Of a stretch of 64,000 nt of DNA, positions 48,205 through 58,525 are shown in pieces. This DNA comes from Aureococcus anophagefferens. Its lineage: Eukaryota > Sar > Pelagophyceae > Pelagomonadales > Pelagomonadaceae. Numbering within the stretch: the first letter of the stretch is position 1; each line of letters starts with the position of its first letter. Position numbers and translations under genes: made by a program. The stretch spans positions 76,602-140,601 of the forward strand of contig NW_008705587.1 of assembly GCF_000186865.1 (NCBI RefSeq), given 5' to 3'. The notes below the pieces were generated by a model, which was not told the origin of the DNA, made no database searches, and saw nothing but the letters and a program-made list of their open reading frames with translations.

Positions 48205-49557
48205 ATGGCGCCGCGGTCCAACAAGAAGCAGGCGACGTCGCGCGCGCCGCGCGCGGCGGACACGCACGCGCGCCAGCGCCTGCCGCCGCCCGTGTCGCGG
48301 CGCGAGCAGCAGCGGCTCTACGCGAACCAGCCTTCAAACATGACACGCGCAAAAGAGGCGCTCGGCGTCGCGGGCGCCTTCGCGATGCGCATCGTGCGGA
48401 ACGTGGAGAACTGGTGGTTCTTCCTCTTCCTGCTGAGCGGCGGGAGCTACATGTCGCTCCTCGACGCGGCGCTCGCGCCGGCGGCGCTCGCGGGCGCGCG
48501 CGTCGACGGCGCGGCCGCGGCGTTCGCGGCCGTCGTGCCGCCGGCCGCCGTCGTCAAGGTGCTCGTCGACGGCCTCGACGGCGGCGACGCGGCGCTCTGG
48601 CGCGGCGATGGCGCCGCGGGCCAGCTGCTCTTCGGCGAGGCCGGCGCGAACCGGGTCTGGGTCCACGAGGACGGCTCGGGCCTGGTGCGCGTGGGCCACA
48701 GCGTCTTCCTCCAGGAGGCGGGCTGCGCGACGGGCTGCGACAAGCTCGCCGCGCCGGGCGCCGTCTGCCTCCTCGACTACGACGCCGACGGCCCCGACGG
48801 CGCGGGCGAGCCGGCGCTGCTGGCCTGCGAGCAGGGCGGCCGGCGCCTGAGCCGCGTGAAGCAGGACGGCGTCCGCGTGCCCGTCGCCTCCACGGACGCC
48901 GCGGGCGACGCGCTCAACGGGCCGTCGTCCGCGGCGCTGGGCCCCAACGGCACCGTCTTCTTCGCGGACGCGCACGCGTCCGCCGCCGGCGCGTCGAAGC
49001 GGCGCGACGCGACGCTCGCGGACCGCGGCGCGGCGGCCGACGGCGTCTACGCGCTCTCGAAGGCCCAGCTCGCGCCCCTCGTCGCCGACGGCGCCGGCGC
49101 CGACGCCGCGGCCGCGGCGCCGACGCGCGTCGCGGCCGTGCCCGGCACGCCCGAGGCGCTCGCCTTCAACGCCGACTACACCGCGCTCTACGTCGCCGAC
49201 TCCGCCGAGGGCGCGGTCTTCGCCTTCGACGTCGACCCGAAGAGCGGCGCCGTCGACGAGGCGTCGCGGTCCGTCTTCTTCGATCTGGCGGCCGCGGGCG
49301 ACGGCGACGATTTGGCGAGCCGCCGCGCGTTCCGGGGCCTCGCGGTCGACGCGCTGGGCCGCGTCTTCGCGACGGGGCCGCGCAAGGTCTACGTCCTCGG
49401 CGCGGACGGCGCGCTCCTCGGCGCCGTGGCCACGGCGGCGGAGCAGCCCGTCGACCTCGCCGTCGCGGGCGATGGGCATCTCTACGTCGTCACGGAGACC
49501 ATGCTCCTCCGCGTGCCCCTCGCGCGCGGCGTCGCGCCGCCGAAGCTGCCCAAGTAA
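48205..49557 (+). CDS. Membrane-anchored six-bladed beta-propeller (SMP-30/strictosidine-synthase-like)
   Basis: 450 residues from ATG 48205. A basic N-terminus is followed by a membrane anchor (WWFFLFLLSGGSYMSLLDAA, about 70-90). The rest repeats propeller strands: LNGPSSAALGPNGTVFFAD, PEALAFNADYTALYVADSAE and FRGLAVDALGRVFATGP. LNGP-(S/N)..-G.-(V/I)FF-D is the SMP-30/gluconolactonase type metal-site region. A lactonase or esterase activity is possible; the catalytic His/Asp cannot be confirmed. ARM gene start lies 148 bp away on the other strand. Confidence 0.7.
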   Translation: MAPRSNKKQATSRAPRAADTHARQRLPPPVSRREQQRLYANQPSNMTRAKEALGVAGAFAMRIVRNVENWWFFLFLLSGGSYMSLLDAALAPAALAGARVDGAAAAFAAVVPPAAVVKVLVDGLDGGDAALWRGDGAAGQLLFGEAGANRVWVHEDGSGLVRVGHSVFLQEAGCATGCDKLAAPGAVCLLDYDADGPDGAGEPALLACEQGGRRLSRVKQDGVRVPVASTDAAGDALNGPSSAALGPNGTVFFADAHASAAGASKRRDATLADRGAAADGVYALSKAQLAPLVADGAGADAAAAAPTRVAAVPGTPEALAFNADYTALYVADSAEGAVFAFDVDPKSGAVDEASRSVFFDLAAAGDGDDLASRRAFRGLAVDALGRVFATGPRKVYVLGADGALLGAVATAAEQPVDLAVAGDGHLYVVTETMLLRVPLARGVAPPKLPK

Positions 49558-49560
49558 GCG

Positions 49561-50202
49561 TTACGCCGGGGTCTCAAAGTAGGCGACGACGGCCGCGACC
49601 TCGGCGACGCGCGCCCTGCCGAGGTCGAGGCCGCCGAGCGCCGCCGCCGCTTCGGTGGTGGCGCCGCTTGCCGCGAGGCGCATGACGTCGAGCGCGGCCG
49701 CGGGCGCGCCGTTGGTCGCTAAAACGGCCGAGAGGTTGCGCGCCGCGGCGGAGGACCCGGCGGCCGCGCCGCGCGCGTAGCGGCGCGCCGCCGTGAGGTG
49801 GTGGCCCGCGCCCTGGGCGAGGACGCCGAGCGCGTTCTCCGCGTCGCCGCAGGCGCCGGGCCGCGCGGCCGCGGCCGCCTCGTAGCGCGCGGCCGCGGCG
49901 GCCGCGCGGCCGCGGTAGCGCGCGAGGTCGCCGAGGCGCAGCTGGCAGCGGTACGCGCCGGCGGCGCCGGTCCGGGCCAGCAGCGCCTCGTAGACGGCGG
50001 CGGCGCGCGCGAGCGTGCGCCGGCCGCGGCGGCGCTTGCGGCGCGTCGCCCGGCGCCGCGTCGCCGCGACGCGGTCGTGGAAGCAGGCCTTCCAGAGCGC
50101 GCGCTCGAGCGCGTCGAACTTGTCCGGCGGCGCGGCTTCCAGTGGGCTCAGGAACTTGGCCAGGCGCGCGGCGTCGAGCGTTATTGGGGTCGTGTCGGCC
50201 AT
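49561..50202 (-). CDS. Short SMG7/EST1-like 14-3-3-like protein
   Basis: 213 residues from ATG 50202. ALWKACFHDRVAATRRR followed by YRCQLRLGDLARYRGR and ENALGVLAQGAGHHLTAARR matches the helical 14-3-3-like region of the EST1/SMG5/SMG7 family, whose members bind phosphorylated UPF1 in nonsense-mediated decay. The C-terminal helical-hairpin and PIN regions found in larger members are absent. The protein is strongly Ala/Arg-rich, so the assignment is based on a few diagnostic blocks. Convergent with the propeller gene with 3 bp between stops. Confidence 0.6.
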   Translation of the reverse strand: MADTTPITLDAARLAKFLSPLEAAPPDKFDALERALWKACFHDRVAATRRRATRRKRRRGRRTLARAAAVYEALLARTGAAGAYRCQLRLGDLARYRGRAAAAAARYEAAAAARPGACGDAENALGVLAQGAGHHLTAARRYARGAAAGSSAAARNLSAVLATNGAPAAALDVMRLAASGATTEAAAALGGLDLGRARVAEVAAVVAYFETPA

Positions 50203-50320
50203 GCTAGATGGAGATGCTAGATGGCCATGCCCTCAGGTCGTCCTTTACGGGCAACGCTGCCTTCACTGAGGCAATGCCACAAGATTTTAGCGAGGAGCCT
50301 GAGCACACTGTACAGCAGCC

Positions 50321-51759
50321 ATGTCGCAGCCAAGCAAGCACGAGGCCTGGGTGCCGCTGTTCAAGGTGCAGGTGTTCTTCAGCTGCGTGAGTTTCAGCAT
50401 CATCGTGCCGAGCATCGCCAATACCTCGACCGCATGGGCGCCGAGGAGTACGTGCTCGGCGTCGCCGTCGCGGTCTACAGCCTCGGCGAGATGGTCGGGT
50501 CGGCCGTCTTCGGCCGGGCCATGACGCGCGTGCTCCGCAGCGACCCGGACGTGGGCCCGCGGACCGTGCTGCTGCGGACCATCGTCTTCGGCGTCGTCGG
50601 CAGCGCGCTCTACGTCGCCGCGGACGACCTCGGCCAGCGGCCCGCGTGCCGCCCCTACGCGCCCTGGGTCGTCGTCGCCGCGCGCTTCCTCGGCGGCGTC
50701 TGGACGGGCGGCAAGATGGTCGTGGAGCAGACGTACGTGGGGGTGGCGGCGCTGGAAGAGCGCGTGACGCCTCTGACGTCGGACATCGGCGTCTTCGCGG
50801 TCCTCGGCTTCGTCGCCGGGCCCAGCGTCGGCGCGCTCTTCGCGCCCGTGGACTTCGCTGTCGGCGACGTCCGCGTGGACCAGTTTACGGCGCCGGGCTG
50901 GTTCATGGTCTTCCTGACGGTCGCGATGTGGTTCGGGTGCCGCGCGTGCTTCGACCCGGCGAAGGGCTACGCGCGGCCGCTGCGGCGCCTCGCCTCCGAC
51001 GACGCGTTGACCCTCAACAAGGCCGCGGCCCTCGGCAGCCCCGCGCTCGGGCGGCGCCGGGACGAGGAGGCGGCATCGGCGGAGGCCGCGGCGCCGAGCC
51101 GGACGGGCCTCGTGGTCTGCCTCGTCGCGTTCTTCGCGCACTTCTACTCCTTCGCGATCCAGGAGACGATCACGACGCCCTTCGTGACGAAGCGCTACGC
51201 CTGGTCCCAGGCGGCCGTGAACTACCTCTTCGCGGCCGTGAGCGTGCTGTCGTTGGTTACGTCCGTCGCCGTGAGCCGCCTGTCCAAGGCCGGGATCCGC
51301 GACTTCGACCTGCTGGTGCTGAGCCTCGTGCTCGGGCTGAGCGGGTCGTTGCTCCTGATCGACGCGCCCCTCTTCCCCGCGCTCGGCGAGGGCCGCTTCC
51401 TCGCGGGCTTCGCTTTGATCACCGTGGCCTTCCCCTTCGGCCGCAACGTCGCGCTCGCCATCTTCTCCAAGGTCCTCGGCCCGGCGGAGCAGGGCGAGTG
51501 GATGGGTTTGATGTTCGTCGTCGGCGCGCTGCCGCGGTGCCTGGGCCCGTCCTGGAGCCTCTACGCGCTCCAGCTCGCCTGCGTCGCCTTCCCGGAGCCC
51601 GCGCCGTGCCCGCCGGGCGGCCGCACGTGCCTCGAGTTCGCGCTGTCCGGGCTCGTCTTCGCGGCGTCCCTGGGCGCCGTCGCGCGCTATCGGACCGCCC
51701 TCGCGCCCTACGGCGCCGAGGCCGCGGCGGGGGAGAGCGCACCCCTGACCGTAAATTAG
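50321..51759 (+). CDS. MFS carrier (MFSD8/CLN7-like), one apparent frameshift near the start
   Basis: ATG at 50321 begins MSQPSKHEAWVPLFKVQVFF followed by SCVSFSIIVPSIA, a convincing first helix. The frame then shifts near 50421, and one extra base would join it to YLDRMGAEEYVLGVAVAVYSLGE, exactly the helix 1-2 join expected in this family. About twelve helices follow, with GEMVGSAVFGRAMTR as motif A. The family includes lysosomal/vacuolar carriers and SPX-MFS relatives; the substrate is unknown. Its stop overlaps the stop of the LRR gene on the other strand. Confidence 0.75.
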
Positions 51760-54700
51760 CCCGGGCGGAGGTCGAGCGTGGTCCGCGTCGCGTTCGCGGA
51801 GGACTCGTGCTCCTTGCGCGTCTTGACGATGGCGAGGTGGGGCCGGCCGGCCTTGAGCTTCTCGAGGCCCGCCTTGGACTTGGTCCGGCACCGGCTCGGG
51901 TCGCCGTGGAGCGTGCCCGCCTTTGTTTTTTTGTTTGACTGGGAGCCCGTCCGCGCGGCTCCCGGCGACGAACCCGGCGGCGCGGCCGACGCGCCGTAGA
52001 TGTCGACGTGCGTGAGCCGCCGGCAGTGGTCCACGAAGCGGTGGAGGAAGGGCTCGGGAAGCCGGGCGCAGTGGGCGAGCGACGCGACGCTCAGGGGCAG
52101 GAGCGAGCCCCGGAGTAGAGCGAAGGGCTCCAAAGACGCGCAGCCGCCGAGGTCCAGATGCGTCAGCCGCGGCAGGTTCGCGTCGAGGCGCCGTAGACCG
52201 TCGCAGCGCGGGAGGCACAGCGCCAGGAGCCGCGGCGCGTCGAGCACCAAGGCGTCGACGCCGTGGCACGCGTCGAGCTCGAGCGCCTCGAGGTTCTCGA
52301 AGACGAGCGTGTTCCGCGGCAGCTCCGGGCCGCCGTCGTCGTCGCGGTCCCGGCGCCGCCCCCCGAAGTCGCTCCGCGCGTTGCCCGGCGAGCTCCCCGG
52401 CGACGACGACAGGGCCGACGTCGGCGTCGGCGACCGGCTCAGGCGCGCGTCGCCCTCGGACTCGTAGTCGCTGTGCGACTCGTCGGGGTCCCGCGCGGCG
52501 CCGCCCGGCGACGAGCCCGGCGGCGCCGCGAGCCCGCGCCTTCTGCGAAACTCGTCGACGTCCTCGAGCAGTTCCAAGAGCGGCCGGAGCTTGCGCTCGG
52601 ACTTGTGCGCCTTCGCGCAGAAGCCGTGCGCGAACTCGCAGTCGCGGTTCCAACAGCGACCCGCGAGGAACCGCGCGCACGCGGCCCGGCCGCTGTTCCT
52701 GTCGCTCGGCAGCGTCGACGCGACCTTGGCGTAGCGCCGGTACTCGGCGCCGCGCGTGTCCGCGAGGCGCCGCATCAGCGCGGCGACGGGGCCGTCCTCG
52801 TGGCCGGGGCAGCCGACGTGGCATTGGAGCAAGGGGTCGAAGCGCTCCTTCGTCGCGGACCGCGACGCCTTCGCGGCCTTGCCGCTGGACCGGCGCCGCT
52901 CGGACGAGGGCGGCGTCGCGTTCGGCGGCGTGCCGCGCGGTGGAGCGTCCGGCGTCCTCGAGGGCGCGGACCGGGGCCGCCGCCGGGCCGCGTCGTCGAA
53001 CGCGGGCTGGCGCAGCGGCGTCGACGCCGCCTCGCTGAAGCGCACGCTGCCCCGGGGCGCGCGCGCCTCGTCGAGGTCGTCGAGCTCGAAGAGGGGGTCG
53101 CCCTCGTCGTCGTCGTCGTCGCCGCGGCCCGCCTTGACGGGCGTCATCTCGCCGAAGTGGCCTGGGCGGGAAAAGAGTGCGAAATTCCCAACTTCAAAGG
53201 CTCCTCTCTCGGTCATGTTCCACTCGTTTCGGCTCATTCTTGGACGAGCGATGATCTCTCGGAGCGCTCTCGAAGCGTGGATCCTTTCTCTGGAACGATC
53301 GCGCGCGGAACCCTCACGTTGAAGCGACGTTGAATCACGCGTTTCCCGCTCCGGAAGTGGCCGTCGGACGTCGCGGAGAGCTTGCGGTCGCTCTCGCGCG
53401 CGGACGCCGCCGCGAACGCGCCGTCGTCGACGAGCGCGCCCCGGAGCGCCGCGCAGGCCGCGAGCCGCAGGCGCCGCAGCGCCGGGCACGCGACGGGCAG
53501 CGCCGAGAGGTGCTTGGCGCCGAAGTCGCGCGCGGCGACCAGCTCGAGCACGACGAGCCCGTCCAAGTGGGGCGCCGCCGCGCCGAGATAGGCCGCGCGC
53601 CGCGCCGCCCGGCCGCAGAGCGCCGCGCCCAGCGACAGGCCCGCGTCGCCGGGCACGGGCGCGCGCGCGACGGCCGGAGCGTCGCCCGTCTCGTCGAGCG
53701 TCAGCGACTTGAGCGCGGCGCCGCCGCTCGAGCTCACGGCCGCGAAGGCCGCCGCGAAGGCGTCCGTCGGCGCGCGCAGGCGCCGGAGCGCGTGGAAGTC
53801 GCGGGGCGCCGCCTCCGCGTGGGCCCGGTCGCCGAAGCCGCCGCGGCACCGCGCGCACGTCAGCTCCGCGAGCACGGGGCAGTGCGGCCGCCGGTCCGGC
53901 GCCGCGCACGCGAGGCGTTTCACCACGCAGCGGTCCAGGCTCAGGGCCACGAGCTGGTGGCACCGTTCCAGGAGGACCTCGCCGAAGACGACGTGCGACA
54001 CGTGGAGCGACTCGAGGCGCGGGGCCCGCAGCACGCAGTCGTCGTCGTCGCCGTCGCCGCCGGGCGGCGCCGTGCGCGCGAGGGACGCGGTCTTCAACGT
54101 CGCTTCCAACGTGCGCAGGGCCAGCGCGACGTGGGCCGCCGCGAGGCTCGGCGACGCGAGGTTCAACGTCCGCAGCTTCAGGCGCCGCGTCGAGGACGCG
54201 CGGGTCGCCGCAGGTCACGGACACGTGCTGGAGCCGCGGCAGCGCCCCGAGCGCCGCGACGTCGCCCAGCGCCGGCGCGGACGCCGCCGGCAGGTCCGCG
54301 CCCCAGCCGCCGCGCGCCTCGAACTCCGACACGGAGGCGGGCACCTTCGCGACGAGCGCCGCCAACCAGTCGTCGCGGACCTCCCGCCTCGCGTGGCCGA
54401 CCAGGGCGACGCGCAGGCTCCGCAGGTTCGACCCCCGGAAGGGCGCGTCGAAGGGCGCGAGGTCCGCCAGCGATTCCGCCAGCGCGAGCTCCACGTCCGC
54501 CGCGTCGTAGACGTCGTCGGTCGTCGCGTCGTCGCCGTCGTCCCCAAAGTCGTCGTCCGCGGCCAGGAGCGCCAGCGCCGCGTCGCGCCGCGCCGCCGGC
54601 GCCGCGCGCGGCGCCGGCCGCCGCAGGTCGACGCGCACGGACGCCAGCGCGAGGCCGGACGTCGCGAGCGCGTACCATGTTGGCCCGGCCTCGAGCGCCG

Positions 54701-55963
54701 CGCACCGCCGGCAGCTCAGGTCCCGCAGGCCCGGGCACCCGCCGAGGACGCCGCCGAGGGCCTCGTCGCCGAAGTGGGCGCAGCCGTCGACGTTGAGGCG
54801 CGTCAGGCGCGCGCAGCCGCGCGCCGCGTCCGCGAAGCGGGGCCCCGCGCCCGTGCCGCAAAAGTCGACGCTCTCGACCGTCGCGGCGACGGCGGCCGCG
54901 AGCGCCGCGGCGGCGCCGTCGCTGACGGCCGGCGCGTCGCGGAATCGTAGCTCCCTGAGCGTCGGCGCGCAGGTGGCTAAAGCATCGGCGAACCTTCCCT
55001 CGGCCTCGCGCGCGCCGCTGACCTTGAAGGCGACGAGGCCGACCTGGGCAGGAAAAGGGTGCGAAATTCCCAACTTCAAAGGCTCCTATCTCGGTCGTTT
55101 CCCGCTCGTTTCGGCTGATTTTTGGACGAGCGATCATCTCTCGGAGCGCTCTCGAAGCGTGGGTGCTGTTTCCTAAACGCGCGCGCGCGGAACACTTGTA
55201 TAGAACAGAGCTTGAATCACTCTTTTCCTGCTCCGAGGCCGACGCCGTCGACGGCGCGGAGCACGGACTTGAGCTCGCCGTCGCCGACGCCCGCGAGGCT
55301 CGCGGCCTCGCCGTGGGCCGCGGCGCGCGCGCGGCCGAGGAGCGCCGACATCTGCCGCCGGCGCGCCGTCCGCGACCGGCCCGCGTCGGACCGCGCGGAG
55401 GGCGCGGACCGCGGCGCGACGTCGTCGCCGAAGCCGCCGCCGCCGCGGTCGACGTCGTCGTCGTCCCGCGCGGACGGCCCGCCGAAGAGGCGGCTCCACG
55501 TCGCCGGCACGACGCCGCCCTGGCCGCCGCCGAGCCCCGCCGCGCGGACCTCGATCGCCGTCACCGCCGCGCCGCCGCGCTCGCGCTCGTGGAGCGCGCG
55601 CGTCAGCCACCGCGCGAGCGTCGCCCCGAAGTGGGACGGCCAGCCGACGACGACGCGCCCGCAGAGCGCCGGCAGCGCGCGCACGCCCTCCGTGACGCCG
55701 CGCTCTGTGACGCCGAGCGGCACGGACCCGAGCTCGAGCGAGCAGACCTCCGAGCCCGGCGCGAGCGCCGCGCGCGCGAGCGCGTCGCTCAGGCGGTCGC
55801 TCTCCGCCGCGTAGGCCCAGAGGCCCTCGAGCACCGACGCCGGCGCGAAGCAGAGCTGCTGGGCCAGGAGCGACGAGCCCTCGGCGTCCTGCGAGATGCA
55901 CGCGACGACGCGCCGCGCGCACATCTCCTGCAGGTCCCGGATGCGCCAGGACTGGGACGACAT
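51756..55963 (-). CDS. Leucine-rich-repeat protein with CCCH zinc finger; two introners and one apparent frameshift
   Basis: Three exons: 55244-55963, 53362-55043 and 51756-53161 (about 1270 residues). Exons join as DGVG-LVAFKVSG (copy 6, phase 0) and SDGHF-GEMTPVK (copy 5, phase 1). Within exon 2 the frame shifts near 54180, where one extra base joins PRVLDAA to LKLRTLNLAS. LRRs of the cysteine-containing (AMN1/F-box) type, such as ARLTRLNVDGCAHFGDEAL and CPGLRDLSCRRCAALE, occupy much of exon 2 and return in exon 3 (LRRLDANLPRLTHLDLGGCA). Exon 3 also has a CCCH finger (CARFLAGRCWNRDCEFAHG, spacing C-x7-C-x4-C-x3-H), an RNA-binding type. Possibly a ubiquitin-ligase substrate receptor or an RNA regulator; inferred only. 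Confidence 0.75.
53162..53361 (-). mobile_element. Introner element copy 5 (family 1, subfamily II), spliced as a GC-AG intron
   Basis: The element spans 53162-53353 (192 bp); termini GGGCGGGAAAAG and CGTTTCCCGCTCC are partly decayed. Target duplication GAAGTGGC (53154-53161 and 53354-53361). Donor GCCACTTC from the duplication, acceptor CCGCCCAG from the element. Splicing yields DGHFGEMTP in phase 1. Confidence 0.93.
55044..55243 (-). mobile_element. Introner element copy 6 (family 1, subfamily II), spliced as a GT-AG intron
   Basis: The element spans 55044-55235 (192 bp), termini GGGCAGGAAAAG and CTTTTCCTGCTCC. Target duplication AGGCCGAC (55036-55043 and 55236-55243). Donor GTCGGCCT is duplicated gene sequence, acceptor CTGCCCAG is element. 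Splicing gives DGVGLVAFK in phase 0. Confidence 0.94.
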
Positions 55964-56202
55964 GGACGCGTCGTCGAGGAGCGCTGCGATCCGGTTAGGT
56001 CCCGCAGGTCCGGGCGGGTGCGGTCGGGATGTCCATCAGTGCATCTGTGAACATCTTGGAACAGATTGTGAACTCGGCACTGTCCTGTGCAACAACGGAC
56101 GGTGCAGGCGAGCCAAGCGCTTGGGCTGCCGGTCGGCTTCGGCGGCCCCGGCTGCGCGTCTCGCGGCGTGGTCGCATCGCGCCGCGGCAGCGTCGCGCAG
56201 AG
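55964..56202. promoter_or_regulatory. Divergent intergenic region
   Basis: 239 bp between the LRR gene start (55963, minus) and the DnaJ-lectin start (56203, plus). The middle (56030-56100) is relatively AT-rich. In-frame upstream sequence of the DnaJ gene exists but is not protein-like. Confidence 0.4.
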
Positions 56203-57337
56203 ATGCGCGCCTCGTGCTGCCTCATCCTGGCGGCCCTGCTCTGCGCGCGCGGCGACGACTTCGACGACGTCGACGGCGACCCCTACGACCTGCTGGGCGT
56301 GGCCTACGACGCGACGAGCGAGGAAGTGAAAAAAGCATACCGCACGCTCGCGAAGCGCTGGCATCCCGACAAGGTCGCGGCGAACAAGCCGCGCGCGACG
56401 AAGCAGTTCGCCAAGCTTTCGCGCGCGTACGAGGTCGTCGGCGAGAGCCGGAGCCGGCGCAAGTTCGACAAGCGGGCCCGGGCCAAGGCGGCGGGAAGCC
56501 CCCGCCTTCGACTTCGACGACCTCCGGCCGCCGGGCGTCTTCGGCAGGCAGAAGACGACGCTGCCCCCGAAGCGGACCATGTTCGAGCGCGGCGGCTTCG
56601 GCGGCGTCGGCCGCTTCGACGAGAGCTTCGTGCCGTCGTGGACGAAGCGGGGCACGCGCCGCGTGACGCGCGTCGGGAAGACGGTGCTCCCCGACGGCAC
56701 GGTCGTCGCCGAGGGCCAGGACTACGAGCTCCGCAACGACCAGTGGTTCGAGGTCGGCAAGCCCTACGCGTGGACCGACGACGCCAAGTCGTCGAAGCTC
56801 GGCGCGCGCCTCGAGCCCGCGAAGCCCCTCTTCCTCGGCGACCGCCTCGTGAGCCGCGACCGGAGCCACGTCTTCGAGCTCGAGATCGACGGCAACGCGC
56901 GCGTCCGCGAGGTCGGGAGCCGGACCGTCGTCTGGGAGACGGGGTCGCGCGCGACGGCCGCGGCCGGCGGCGACGGTTTTTTGCTGCTCCAGCGCGACGG
57001 GAACCTGCTGCTGTGCAGCGGCCAGTCGCCCAAGTCGCTCGACTCCGTCGTCTGGGCGTCCAACTCCGCGGACTCGGCCGCGGACGGCAGCTTCCTCGAG
57101 CTCAACGAGCTCGGCGAGCTCCTCATCATGCGGCGGACGGCGGACAACGCGTACACGTCCTGCGCCTGGGGCAGCGCGGGCTGCGGCTACACGCTCCGGT
57201 CGACGTCGAACTCCATCCGCGTCTACATCCGGAAGCTCTTCAGCCCCGGCGCGCTCCGGCGGGCGCCGACGAAGGAGCCGTCGGTCCTGGCGAGCATCAT
57301 GGTCTTCTTCCGCTTCATGATGGGGTTCCCCACGTAA
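56203..57337 (+). CDS. Secretory DnaJ (Hsp40) protein fused to a B-type lectin domain, one apparent frameshift
   Basis: ATG at 56203. A signal peptide (RASCCLILAALLCARG) leads directly into a J domain (PYDLLGVAYDATSEEVKKAY, catalytic HPD in RWHPDKVA). A basic linker contains a frame change near 56497, in a run of five C, where deleting one C gives KAAGSPAFDFDDL. The C-terminal half reads as a bulb-type mannose-binding lectin fold: FLLLQRDGNLLLCSG ... DSVVWASNSADS and FLELNELGELLIMR are the tandem 'QxDGNLVLY ... VVWASNT' strands. No ER-retention signal is seen. A J protein that recognises glycans would suit glycoprotein folding or surface assembly. If the frameshift is real, these are two separate ORFs. 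Confidence 0.72.
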
Positions 57338-58318
57338 CTTCCATGCCACTTAGCTAGCACGGCGGCCACCTCGCGTCCGCGGAGGGGCCCCGCGGCCTCG
57401 CGCCGCCGGAGGTGCGCGAGGACGTGGGGCGTCTCCGCGACGGCGAGGAGGAGGTCCTCGAGCGTCAGGTGGCCGTCGCCGGCGTCCGCGTCGACCCACG
57501 CGAGCGACGCGGAGAGCGCGTCGTCGACGGGGACGTGGACGCGCGCGAGGACCTGTGTGGATTCCAACCACTGGTTTAAACTTCAGAACTCTCTACAATT
57601 GTAGCTCGGTCAAATCGAAGTCGATTCGGCTGATTTTTGGACGAATCGATTGCTCTCGTCAAGTTCTCGAAGCACAGCGAAAGAGTCTGGTCCAAACCGT
57701 TCGTTTACGCTCACATTGAAGTCGGGTTGAATATTTGAATTCCACGCGCGCGAGGACCCGGTCCGCGTCGCGGGATCGCAAAACGCGCGGGCCCCGGCCG
57801 TCGTCGTAGGCCGCGAGCACCGCGTTGTAGGCCGCGACGAGGTTCGCGCGGAACCGCGGCGGCAGGTTGTCGCGCGCGGCGCGGAGCCGCGCCTCGCGCG
57901 CGCGCGCGGCCGCCGCCGTCGTCGCGCGCGACACGCGGCGGTACTCCTCGCCCGGCCCCCGCTCTTCGATCGCGGCCCAGTCGACGGCCTCGCGCCGCTC
58001 GTCGTCCTCGGCCCGGAGCTCGAGGACGGCCACGGCGTAGGTCGGGTCGTTGCGGCTCGCGTTCCAGTGCAGGCGCTCCGAGTTCGCGGCGAAGATCGCC
58101 TCCATGCGCGGGAACGGCACGCCCATGCGCAGGATCGGGTTCTGCGGCTCGCGCGCGACGCGCGTCTCGTCCTCCCGGTCCTCGATGGCGAACGCGATCT
58201 TCTCGACGCGCTCCTTGCTGTGCTTCAGGCCCGCCGCCTCCCGCGCCGTCTGCACGCCGTCGATGGCCCGATCCGTCGCGCCTTTGAACTTATCGGCGAC
58301 GTAGTTGAGGGCGTCCAT
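57223..58318 (-). CDS. Hypothetical protein with EF-hand-like loop
   Basis: Exons 57758-58318 and 57223-57552 (296 residues) separated by introner copy 7; splicing gives RDADR-VLARVHVPVDDAL in phase 0. The first 190 residues are charged and helical (MDALNYVADKFKGATDRAID). Near residue 205, WVDADAGDGHLTLEDLLLAV resembles an EF-hand with one extra residue in the loop, so calcium binding is possible but not certain. The last 38 codons run antisense into the DnaJ-lectin gene (57223-57337) and may not all be translated. A more upstream in-frame start lacks an ATG with better context. No family is named. Confidence 0.65.
57553..57757 (-). mobile_element. Introner element copy 7 (family 2), spliced as a GT-AG intron
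   Basis: The element spans 57553-57749 (197 bp) and starts CTGTGTGGATTCCAA. The other terminus GAATTCCAC has lost the last bases expected from copy 8, and the target duplication is extended (ACGCGCGCGAGGACC occurs on both sides). The internal core TTCGGCTGATTTTTGGACGA is shared with family 1. In the gene sense the donor is GTCCTCGC and the acceptor CCACACAG. Confidence 0.88.
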
Positions 58319-58525
58319 ATCGCGCCGTGTATTTTTACCTTTGATGCGTGTAGGGCGCGCGGTGGCGAGCGCCTCGATCGGGGGCCTCGAAGAGGCCGAG
58401 GCGACGAGGCGCACGCCGATTTTACCTCAGGCTCAGTCGGTCGCTTGGCGAGCGCTTGGGTGAGCCGGCTCAGGGATGTAGACGCGGCGTTTAGGTAGCG
58501 CCGAACGAGACGCTGTGATTACACT

